This document shows positions 36,793 through 43,347 of a stretch of 64,000 bases of DNA, piece after piece. The number at the start of each line of letters is the position of its first letter. Within the stretch, counting starts at the first letter, position 1. A program made the position numbers and the translations under genes. The DNA is from Chitinophagaceae bacterium (lineage in GTDB: Bacteria > Bacteroidota > Bacteroidia > Chitinophagales > Chitinophagaceae): assembly GCA_023251255.1 (NCBI GenBank), contig JAHEZD010000029.1, positions 1-64,000 on the forward strand. Direction: 5' to 3'. Under the pieces are notes generated by a model that did not search any database, was not told the origin of the DNA, and saw only the letters and a list, made by a program, of their open reading frames with translations.

Positions 36793-37812
36793 CTATTTTG
36801 TCCCTCCCCTTAGGGAGGTTAGGAGGGTTGCTAATACCGCCTGAGCAGCCCATACCCTATTACTTGCTTGCTGGGTTACTAGACTGTTTGGCCCGTCCAG
36901 GATTTCATCGCTCAGTTCCACATTCCTCCTTACTGGCAAGCAGTGCATCACTTTGGCATGGTTGGTCAGTGCCAGTTTATCATTGGTCATCATCCAGCGT
37001 GGGTCGTTCTCGTACATCTTGCCATAGTCGTTGAACGTGCTCCAGTTCTTCACATATACATAATCTGCATTCTTCAATGCTTCATCCTGGTTATGGGTAA
37101 TGGTTGCCCCTTTGGTAAACTGTTCACTTAGTTCATAGTCTTCCGGGTGGGTAATGACAAAATCAGCCTCACCCCAGGCATTGACCCACTGGGCAAAACT
37201 ATTGGCCACGCATTGAGGAAGAGGTTTTACGTGGGGGGCCCAAGTGAGAACGATTTTAGGCTTACTGCTGAATGCTGAGGGCTGAATGCTATTTGCATTT
37301 TGCCTTAAGCTTTCTGCGCCTCGCTTTATGTCTTCCTGAATGGTGATCACATCAGTCAATGATTGCAATGGATGCAGTGTGGCACTTTCCAAACTCACTA
37401 CAGGCACACCTGCATACTTGATGAACTGCTTGATGTACATTTCGCTGTAATCATCTTCTTTATTGGCCAAAGATGGAAATGTTCTTATCGCCAATACATC
37501 AAAATAATTTCCGAGGATGGGTGCAGCATCTTTTATATGCTCCACCGTGGTACCGCTCATGATGGCTCCTTCTTCAAACTCCAAGGCCCAACCCTCTTTA
37601 TCTACATTGAACACAATGGCTTCCATGCCCAGATTGCTTGCTGCAACTTGTGTACTTAAACGTGTACGTAAACTTGGGTTAAGGAACAATAACCCAATGC
37701 GTTTGTTAGCACCTAAACCCTTATCAATAAAAGGATTGGCTTTGTACGACAACGCTTTTTCTACTAAGCTGTTGATGTTGGTTACATCGTTTACAGAAAT
37801 GAACTGTTTCAT
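36793..37812 (-). CDS. argF': N-acetyl-/N-succinylornithine carbamoyltransferase
   Basis: Transcarbamylase converting acyl-ornithine and carbamoyl phosphate to acyl-citrulline. It has 339 residues from the ATG at 37812. The carbamoyl-phosphate loop NPSLRTRLS is at 45-53 and MHCLPVRR at 289-296, with no ornithine-type SMG loop. The residue that distinguishes acetyl (Glu) from succinyl (Pro) enzymes aligns, as far as I recall the families, with Val90 before Glu-His. Residues about 165-184 (AESLRQNANSIQPSAFSSK) look like an in-frame low-complexity insertion. The longer frame at 37848 includes an intergenic repeat. It follows a four-helix-bundle gene. Confidence 0.94.
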   Translation of the reverse strand: MKQFISVNDVTNINSLVEKALSYKANPFIDKGLGANKRIGLLFLNPSLRTRLSTQVAASNLGMEAIVFNVDKEGWALEFEEGAIMSGTTVEHIKDAAPILGNYFDVLAIRTFPSLANKEDDYSEMYIKQFIKYAGVPVVSLESATLHPLQSLTDVITIQEDIKRGAESLRQNANSIQPSAFSSKPKIVLTWAPHVKPLPQCVANSFAQWVNAWGEADFVITHPEDYELSEQFTKGATITHNQDEALKNADYVYVKNWSTFNDYGKMYENDPRWMMTNDKLALTNHAKVMHCLPVRRNVELSDEILDGPNSLVTQQASNRVWAAQAVLATLLTSLRGGTK

Positions 37813-37847
37813 AAAGCTGAATGCTAAAGGCAGAATGCATGCGTACA

Positions 37848-38204
37848 TTACCGCCTTAATGTCTTGATTAAATTAATGAGTTTTGCTTTCACAGGTGATA
37901 ACAAAAGCAAGACCTTATCATGTTCCGCTAATCGCAGATATGCAAGGTCATTAGCTAATAAAATGCAATATTCAACTTCATGTACTGAACCTAATGCGAT
38001 ATCTAAAAACCGACAAAAATCTACATCAGAATTCCTACCATATCCCTCAGCTATATTTAAAGGTATTGAATAAACGGCTCGCTTGAGTTGTGATGCTAAT
38101 TCAAATTGTTCAGATTTTGGAAATAACGGCAATATCTCCTTATACACAAAAAGTGTTAATTGATGTGCGTTTTGCCAAACCTCATATTTCTTGAAATCTC
38201 TCAT
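37848..38204 (-). CDS. Four-helix-bundle protein (23S rRNA intervening-sequence / S23 family)
   Basis: A 118-residue protein of the S23 four-helix-bundle family, first seen in intervening sequences of 23S rRNA genes of spirochaetes and later found scattered in Bacteroidota genomes. MRDFKKYEVWQNAHQLTLFVY, LASQLKRAVYSIPLNIAEGYGR and FCRFLDIALGSVHEVEYCI are the diagnostic blocks. The proteins form homopentamers; no function is established. Here the gene lies 3 bp downstream of argD and 35 bp before argF', inside the arginine operon. A decayed relative lies between argC and argD. Confidence 0.92.
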   Translation of the reverse strand: MRDFKKYEVWQNAHQLTLFVYKEILPLFPKSEQFELASQLKRAVYSIPLNIAEGYGRNSDVDFCRFLDIALGSVHEVEYCILLANDLAYLRLAEHDKVLLLLSPVKAKLINLIKTLRR

Positions 38205-38207
38205 ACA

Positions 38208-39383
38208 TTATTGAACCACCTCAGCTTTCAGCATTTTGCTTTCAGCTTTCAGCTCTTCTATTGCTTCCTTCACTGTTTCCAAAAATTCATCTACTTGCTT
38301 CCTTGTAATGGTTAAAGCCGGTAGCAACCTGATCACATTTGGTTTGGCTTCCCCAGTAAAAATGTTGAAATCGAACAGCAGTTTCTTTTTCAAATCCTTC
38401 AAATGCTCTGGTACATCAAAGCCAATCATCAACCCACGGCCGCGCACATTCTCCAAATCTTCAATGGCTTTTAAACGGTTCAATAAATATTGACCACGTT
38501 GCTTGGCCACATCAATGAGCTTCTCCTCCTCAATCACTTCCAGCACAGCCAATGCTGCGGCACAGGCCAAATGGTTGCCACCAAATGTAGTGCCCAGCAT
38601 ACCATGCTTTGGTTTGATGTGTGGCGCAATAAGGATGCCGCCCACAGGAAAGCCATTGCCCATGCCCTTTGCCATGGTATAGATATCTGCATCAACACCT
38701 GCGTAATCGTGCGAAAAGAACAATCCACTCCTACCGTAACCGCACTGTACACTGTCTGCTATATATACGGCATTGTGTTCATCGCACAGTACCCTGATGA
38801 GTTTGAGGAAGGATTCATTGGCAATGTTGATACCACCAACACCTTGTATGCCTTCAATGATCACAGAAGAAATCTCATCCCCAAAGTCCCTGAAACATTG
38901 CTTCAATGCTTTTTCATCATTGAAAGGGAGGAAGATAACATTGTCAGTTTCATTTACTGGTGCAACAATGTTCTTGTTATCCGTTGCAGCAACAGCCAAG
39001 GATGTCCTACCATGGAATGATTTATTGAAAGCTACAATCTTCTTCTTGCCATTGTGGAAGCTGGCCAGTTTCAGTGCATTCTCATTGGCTTCTGCACCGC
39101 TGTTGCAAAGGAACAATTGGTATTCTTCCTTGCCACTGAGCTTGCCCAACTTATTGGCCAGTTCCTGCTGAATGGGGATGTTGATGGAGTTGGAATAGAA
39201 GGCAATCTGCTCCAACTGTTCCTCAATCCTTTTTACCCAATGTGGATGGGTATGGCCAATGGAAATAACTGCATGGCCACCATACATATCCAAGTACTGC
39301 ACACCATTTTCATCCCATACATAGGAGCCTTGCGCCTTGGTAACCGTAATGTTGTTGAGCGGATAAACGTCGAAAAGAACCAT
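38208..39383 (-). CDS. argD: Acetylornithine/succinyldiaminopimelate aminotransferase family protein
   Basis: PLP-dependent class III aminotransferase that makes N-acyl-ornithine from the semialdehyde using glutamate. It has 391 residues. GAEANENALKLA and FHGRTSLAVAATDNK are family blocks; the PLP lysine is in TMAKGMGNGFPVGG and the Thr of TTFGGNHLACAAALAV anchors the phosphate. The last residues (EELKAESKMLKAEVVQ) are encoded by degenerate GCTTTCAGC-type repeat and may not be ancestral. It is 3 bp from the four-helix-bundle gene and follows a decayed gene after argC. Confidence 0.95.
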   Translation of the reverse strand: MVLFDVYPLNNITVTKAQGSYVWDENGVQYLDMYGGHAVISIGHTHPHWVKRIEEQLEQIAFYSNSINIPIQQELANKLGKLSGKEEYQLFLCNSGAEANENALKLASFHNGKKKIVAFNKSFHGRTSLAVAATDNKNIVAPVNETDNVIFLPFNDEKALKQCFRDFGDEISSVIIEGIQGVGGINIANESFLKLIRVLCDEHNAVYIADSVQCGYGRSGLFFSHDYAGVDADIYTMAKGMGNGFPVGGILIAPHIKPKHGMLGTTFGGNHLACAAALAVLEVIEEEKLIDVAKQRGQYLLNRLKAIEDLENVRGRGLMIGFDVPEHLKDLKKKLLFDFNIFTGEAKPNVIRLLPALTITRKQVDEFLETVKEAIEELKAESKMLKAEVVQ

Positions 39384-39400
39384 GGTAAAAGGTTTGTGGT

Positions 39401-39604
39401 TTAAGGTGTAGGGTCATTGCCGTTTCTTAAAAATTTCAGAAAAGAAATGAGCATCGCCCTTACCTCGTTTATTAATTTATTTATTGTTTGGTATTCTTCA
39501 TTCGTGATATAATTAAACTCCAATGCCGCAAAGCAACAATAGTCAGTTTCCTCGACAATTCTTTAGGTTCAACCAATGAACCTTTCACCCTAAGCCTTAT
39601 ACCT
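39401..39604 (-). pseudogene. Decayed four-helix-bundle (S23-like) gene between argC and argD
   Basis: On the minus strand, directly after the argC stop, one frame reads GSLVEPKELSRKLTIVA and a second frame then continues FAALEFNYITNEEYQTINK and on to a LISFLKFLRNGN end, with a stop at 39401-39403. This looks like the second half of a four-helix-bundle protein (the helix 3-loop-helix 4 region with a YITNEEY turn), broken by a one-base shift near 39545-39560 and lacking an N-terminus. The match is by eye to the family pattern and is not to the intact neighbour gene in detail, so a relict of a different subfamily is likely. Confidence 0.6.
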
Positions 39605-39605
39605 C

Positions 39606-40586
39606 TCAAAAGTAATTTGCTTTCAATCTCAATCCCATACCCTCATCCAGGCCAAACATCAGGTTCATGTTCTGCACTGCTTGTCCGGATGCACCTTTTA
39701 ATAAATTATCGATGGTTGAGTGGATAACGATTTTGTTGCCTTTCTTTTCCAAGTGGATTAAACACTTGTTGGTATTCACCACTTGCTTCATATCAATCAT
39801 GCTATCGCTAACATGGGTGAATAAAGCATCAACATAAAAGGATTTATAGAGTTGAGTGATTTCCTGCAAAGGCAATGCACAATCCACAGTTGAGCTTACA
39901 TAAATACCCCTTGTAAAATCTCCACGCCAAGGAACGAAGTTCACTTCTATGCCATCGTTGCCTTGCAATTGTTCAAGGCTCTGATGAATTTCACCAATAT
40001 GTTGATGGGTCAATGTTTTGTATGCCTGTATATTATTGGCCCTCCAACTGAAATGCGATGTGGCACTCAAACCCTGACCTGCACCTGTACTACCTGTAAT
40101 GCCCGTGGTATACACATCTCCCAATAAACCTGCTTTTGCCAAGGGCAATAGGCCCAATTGTATAGCTGTAGCGAAGCAACCGGGATTGGCAATGTTGCTG
40201 GCTGACTGAACCTGTTGTTTATTAAGTTCTGGCAGGCCATAAACAAAGGTCCTTTCTTGAATGTTTGCGTCTGCTTGCAAGCGGAAATCGTTACCTATAT
40301 CAATTAGCTTGACTGAAGGGAGTATATCATTTGCCTGCACGAACTTCTTAGCTTCACCATGGCCCGCACAAAGGAAGAGAAGGTCAACATCATAGTTGTG
40401 TTCGGCGGAAAACTCCAAATTTGTTTCCCCAACCAAATCGCCATGAACGCTTGACAATAGATTGCCAGCATTGCTCCTGCTCTGCACAAAGATGATTTCA
40501 GCATTGGGATGATTGACCAGTAACCTGACCAGCTCACCACCAGTGTACCCTGCGCCGCCAATTATGCCTACCCTGATCTTTTTCAT
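39606..40586 (-). CDS. argC: N-acetyl-gamma-glutamyl-phosphate reductase
   Basis: NADPH-dependent reduction of acyl-glutamyl phosphate to the semialdehyde, third step of the pathway. It has 326 residues. The Rossmann start is KKIRVGIIGGAGYTGGELVRLL; the catalytic Cys lies in ANPGCFATAIQLGLLPL and the His in FVPWRGDFTRGIYVS region; QGLSATSHF and SGQAVQNMNLMFG are also typical. It is short relative to type 1 enzymes, as in other Bacteroidota. It begins 3 bp after the cupin gene and ends just before a decayed four-helix-bundle gene. Confidence 0.95.
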   Translation of the reverse strand: MKKIRVGIIGGAGYTGGELVRLLVNHPNAEIIFVQSRSNAGNLLSSVHGDLVGETNLEFSAEHNYDVDLLFLCAGHGEAKKFVQANDILPSVKLIDIGNDFRLQADANIQERTFVYGLPELNKQQVQSASNIANPGCFATAIQLGLLPLAKAGLLGDVYTTGITGSTGAGQGLSATSHFSWRANNIQAYKTLTHQHIGEIHQSLEQLQGNDGIEVNFVPWRGDFTRGIYVSSTVDCALPLQEITQLYKSFYVDALFTHVSDSMIDMKQVVNTNKCLIHLEKKGNKIVIHSTIDNLLKGASGQAVQNMNLMFGLDEGMGLRLKANYF

Positions 40587-40589
40587 GTG

Positions 40590-40937
40590 TTATAAATTAA
40601 TCCTGTCATTTGCAGTGGATGGCTGCGATGAAAGTATAAACGACAAATCACTTGTTGTCTTGTTGAGGATGCGGTGCCGAAGTCCTTTCCTGATATGGAT
40701 GCCCTGCTGCTCATGTACTTCATATTCTTCTCCCTCAATCTCAAAAGTGGCTGTGCCTTCCATCATAAAAAAGAACTGTTGTGCATGTTCATGGTAATGC
40801 AACTGTTCCACTGTTCCTGCTGGCATCCTCTCCTGTTTTATGGAGAGCTGCTCTTCATCAACCAGGCTCCACCCATCACATGCATTGCCCCATTGGTAAT
40901 GCTTCAATGCATTTTCCTTAGATAGCACCTTTATCAT
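40590..40937 (-). CDS. Cupin-domain protein within the arginine operon
   Basis: A single-domain cupin of 115 residues. Metal-binding motif 1 is seen in HYHEHAQQFFFMMEG and motif 2 in QQGIHIRKGLRHRILN. It starts inside the end of argG (20-bp overlap) and ends 3 bp before argC, so it is translated as part of the operon. Such small cupins usually bind a metal and a small ligand; a regulatory or catalytic role in arginine synthesis is suggested only by the tight placement. No signal peptide is present, so it is cytoplasmic. Not named in the known pathway. Confidence 0.85.
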   Translation of the reverse strand: MIKVLSKENALKHYQWGNACDGWSLVDEEQLSIKQERMPAGTVEQLHYHEHAQQFFFMMEGTATFEIEGEEYEVHEQQGIHIRKGLRHRILNKTTSDLSFILSSQPSTANDRINL

Positions 40938-42129
40938 TCAAGCTGTTTTTTACTTGATAATAGATACTTGTTTGGTTGCCGAAAATTTTACTGAAACCCC
41001 TCACATCTTCCCCTGTAAAACCACTGTTCATTTCACCATACTTACCAAACTTGTCGCTCATTAAATCATGCCCACTTTCTATACCTATGATTTGAAAACG
41101 GTAAGGCAGTAATTGAACAAAAACATCGCCTGTCACATTGCGTTGGCTCTTTTCCAAATAGGCTTCTATGTCCCTCATTACAGGGTCCAGTATCTGGCCT
41201 TCATGCAACCAGTTGCCATAGAACTGGCTCAGGGTATCCTTCCATTGCAACTGCCATTTGGTGAGTACATGTTTTTCCAAAGCATGGTGCGCTTTCAGTA
41301 TAACCATGGGGGCTGCTGCCTCAAAACCCACCCTTCCTTTAATTCCAATGATGGTATCACCTACATGTATGTCGCGGCCAATACCATAAGGGCCAGCAAT
41401 TGCTTGCAGGTACTGGATGGCTTCACTTGGATGCTCGAATGTTTCTTCATCAATGGCTACCAGTTCGCCATTTTCAAAATGGAGCTTCACTTCTTCTGCC
41501 CCAAGCTTGGTTACTTGTGTAGGCCAAGCGGATTCGGGCAGTATCCCTTTGCTCTGCAATGTTTCCTTGCCACCAACACTGGTGCCCCATAAACCTTTAT
41601 TGATACTGTACTGGTTTTTCTCGAAGTTCATTTCCACGCCTTTCTCCTTGAGATAGTTGATCTCTTCTTCGCGGCTCAACTTCAAATCACGAATGGGGGT
41701 AATGATTTCAACGCCGGGGATTTCAATATGGAAAACCATATCAAACCTTACCTGGTCGTTGCCTGCACCTGTACTACCATGTGCCACGGCATCTGCATCC
41801 AGTTTTGAAGCATGGTCCGCTATATGTAGGGCCTGGCTCAAACGCTCCGCGCTTACGCTTAATGGATAGGTATTGTTCTTGAGCACATTGCCGAAAATGA
41901 GGTACTTTACAATGCTGTCATAGTAGCTGTGAACAGCATTAACCGTGGTATGTGTTTTTACACCAAGTTTGTAGGCATGGGCCTCAATTTGCTTTAGTTC
42001 ATCGTGGGTGAATCCTCCGGTGTTTACGATGATGCTGTGCACTTCGTACCCGAATTCCTCGGTAAAGTATTTTACGCAAAAGGAGGTATCCAGTCCCCCG
42101 CTAAAACCTAGTACAACTTTTTTGCTCAT
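40918..42129 (-). CDS. argG: Argininosuccinate synthase
   Basis: Joins citrulline and aspartate using ATP to form argininosuccinate. It has 403 residues. The PP-loop SGGLDTSFCVKYF is at the N-terminus, and GSTGAGNDQVRFD and ITPIRDLKLSREEEI are the substrate-binding blocks. It is the first core pathway gene after the GNAT, with a 141-bp gap that holds two related copies of an AAAGTTAAACCCGTT-type sequence. Its end overlaps the cupin gene by 20 bp. All catalytic regions appear intact. Confidence 0.97.
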   Translation of the reverse strand: MSKKVVLGFSGGLDTSFCVKYFTEEFGYEVHSIIVNTGGFTHDELKQIEAHAYKLGVKTHTTVNAVHSYYDSIVKYLIFGNVLKNNTYPLSVSAERLSQALHIADHASKLDADAVAHGSTGAGNDQVRFDMVFHIEIPGVEIITPIRDLKLSREEEINYLKEKGVEMNFEKNQYSINKGLWGTSVGGKETLQSKGILPESAWPTQVTKLGAEEVKLHFENGELVAIDEETFEHPSEAIQYLQAIAGPYGIGRDIHVGDTIIGIKGRVGFEAAAPMVILKAHHALEKHVLTKWQLQWKDTLSQFYGNWLHEGQILDPVMRDIEAYLEKSQRNVTGDVFVQLLPYRFQIIGIESGHDLMSDKFGKYGEMNSGFTGEDVRGFSKIFGNQTSIYYQVKNSLNDKGAI

Positions 42130-42270
42130 TGGTAGCTATTGATTGTTTGATATTCTAACCGCCGTCAAAGTTAAACCCGTTGATGGGGCTATTATTGTTT
42201 GTTGTTCTTGTTTGCCATCCTATACCTGCCACTGTTAAGTTTGAAACCGTTAATGGGGGTTTGAAGCCTT

Positions 42271-42987
42271 CTACAAATGGAAAAGATGGCGCAGGAAGGA
42301 TTTGCCCGAACCACTGCTTCCATTCTCGTCTTCCTTGTCCTTCTTCATTAAACGTTTCAGGAAATTGCTTTCTTTCAACCGTTGCAAACGTTCGAATACA
42401 GGTTTGTTCTTTTCGAAATAATCCTTTGTTTCCTTTGGTTCGTAATGGTCGGCAGGATCGAAGAGCATTGCAGTACACATGCAGTTCTTCCTCCCCTTGC
42501 TCATGAGGATGTCATAATTGACGCAGCTTTTGCAGCCTGCCCAAAATTCTTCATCATTGGTCAGCTCGCTGTAAGTTACAGGCTCGTAGCCCAGTTCGCT
42601 GTTTATCTTCATTACGGCCAGGCCCGTTGTAAGCCCAAATATTTTTGCATTGGGGTATTTTTCACGGCTGAGGTCGAAAATCCTTTTCTTGATGAGCTTG
42701 GCCACGCCACTTTTCCTGAACTCGGGTGCCACGATCAATCCGCTATTTGCCACAAACTCGCCATGCTGCCATGCTTCAATATAGCAGAAGCCGACCCATT
42801 GCCCAGTGGTGGTCACCGCAATGATAGCCTTGTCTTCCAACATTTTTGCCGCTACATATTCCGGGCTACGCTTTGCGATACCTGTACCACGTGCTTTTGC
42901 AGATGATTCCATTTCATCGGTGATGCGTTTGGCATAGTGCGTATCAAGGTGTGTGGCCACACGAATGATAATATTTGAATGTTCCAA
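42271..42987 (-). CDS. GNAT acyltransferase, probable N-acylglutamate synthase of the arginine operon
   Basis: First gene of the arginine operon, 238 residues. A GNAT core is visible: VGFCYIEAWQHGEFVANSGLIVAPEFRKSGVAKLI has the acyl-CoA loop, followed by IFGLTTGLAVMKINSELGYEPV. The C-terminal half carries a Cys cluster, CKSC and then CMC 13 residues later, that may bind zinc or an iron-sulfur centre. The window has no argA or argJ, so this is the best candidate for making acylglutamate; a GNAT preceding argG is known in Bacteroidota. The start is TTG at 42987, since no ATG is in frame upstream. The leader ORF ends 94 bp earlier. Confidence 0.85.
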   Translation of the reverse strand: MEHSNIIIRVATHLDTHYAKRITDEMESSAKARGTGIAKRSPEYVAAKMLEDKAIIAVTTTGQWVGFCYIEAWQHGEFVANSGLIVAPEFRKSGVAKLIKKRIFDLSREKYPNAKIFGLTTGLAVMKINSELGYEPVTYSELTNDEEFWAGCKSCVNYDILMSKGRKNCMCTAMLFDPADHYEPKETKDYFEKNKPVFERLQRLKESNFLKRLMKKDKEDENGSSGSGKSFLRHLFHL

Positions 42988-43006
42988 TTGAATGCGTAAT
43001 TAATAT

Positions 43007-43085
43007 GAAAGAAAATTGGCGTTGCACAGAAAGTTCCGAGAGAATTTCACTGATAGGGGCAATTGCCAACTGCTCGTCCTATCAG
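43007..43085 (-). promoter_or_regulatory. Candidate arginine attenuator: mutually exclusive antiterminator and terminator hairpins
   Basis: On the minus strand CTGATAGG (43085-43078) pairs with CCTATCAG (43057-43050), extended by a G-U pair; this is hairpin B, and its 5' arm holds the leader stop codon. TTGGC-AA-TTGC (43069-43059) pairs with GCAA-C-GCCAA (43025-43016), followed by TTTTCTTTC (43015-43007); this is hairpin C. The two cannot form together without a pseudoknot. A further small hairpin ACCAC/GTGGT covers the arginine codons. Confidence 0.6.
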
Positions 43086-43144
43086 CAACCACGTCGTGGT
43101 CGAGGGAGAAAACACGGGATGATATTTGGTAATCCTTTTTTCAT
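43082..43144 (-). CDS. Arginine-rich leader peptide of the arginine operon
   Basis: A 20-codon reading frame, ATG at 43144 to TGA at 43082, that ends LPRPRRGC. Its arginine codons are CGA, CGA and CGT with one Pro between, located just before the stop. The frame lies in the 5' leader of the arginine operon, 94 bp before its first gene, and the stop codon falls in the 5' arm of hairpin B. This is the arrangement expected for ribosome-mediated transcription attenuation: stalling at Arg codons under arginine starvation leaves hairpin B free. Translation is not shown; the short frame could occur by chance, but context makes that less likely. Confidence 0.6.
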   Translation of the reverse strand: MKKGLPNIIPCFLPRPRRGC

Positions 43145-43194
43145 TGAGGGCGTAAAAGTAGTGTTGTTTGATAAACTTTCGATAAGTTTTTTTA

Positions 43195-43225
43195 TGAAGG
43201 TATCGTTAAGAAAAACCGTGCCAAA
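43195..43225 (-). promoter_or_regulatory. Possible promoter of the arginine operon
   Basis: On the minus strand TTTG (43225-43222), a 19-nt spacer and TACCTTCA (43202-43195), which matches TAnnTTTG at six of eight positions. It lies about 50 bp before the leader ATG and downstream of the terminator at 43292-43316. Confidence 0.3.
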
Positions 43226-43291
43226 CATGAACGTTTGTTAGGTTTGGTGGCTGCTACATGCGGGGTGCTACCTAAATGGGTACAATACAAT

Positions 43292-43316
43292 AAAAAGGCC
43301 TCCCTTTCGGGAGGCC
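43292..43316 (-). terminator. Rho-independent terminator of the outer membrane receptor gene
   Basis: GGCCTCCC pairs with GGGAGGCC around GAAA on the minus strand, followed by TTTTTATT. It ends the transcript of the gene at 43348-46251 before the arginine operon begins. Confidence 0.92.
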
Positions 43317-43347
43317 ACCATTGGGGGTTTTGCTTCACAGCAAAGAT

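Noticed and set aside
42130-42270. Possible riboswitch or second regulatory RNA between the GNAT and argG
   Set aside because: Two similar AAAGTTAAACCCGTT-like words are visible, but no convincing stem structure or leader peptide; left undescribed as a separate feature.
42960-43010. ArgR (ARG box) operator before the arginine operon
   Set aside because: TTGAATGCGTAATTAATATGAA shows only weak dyad symmetry and lies within the leader after the terminator; not enough to call an operator.
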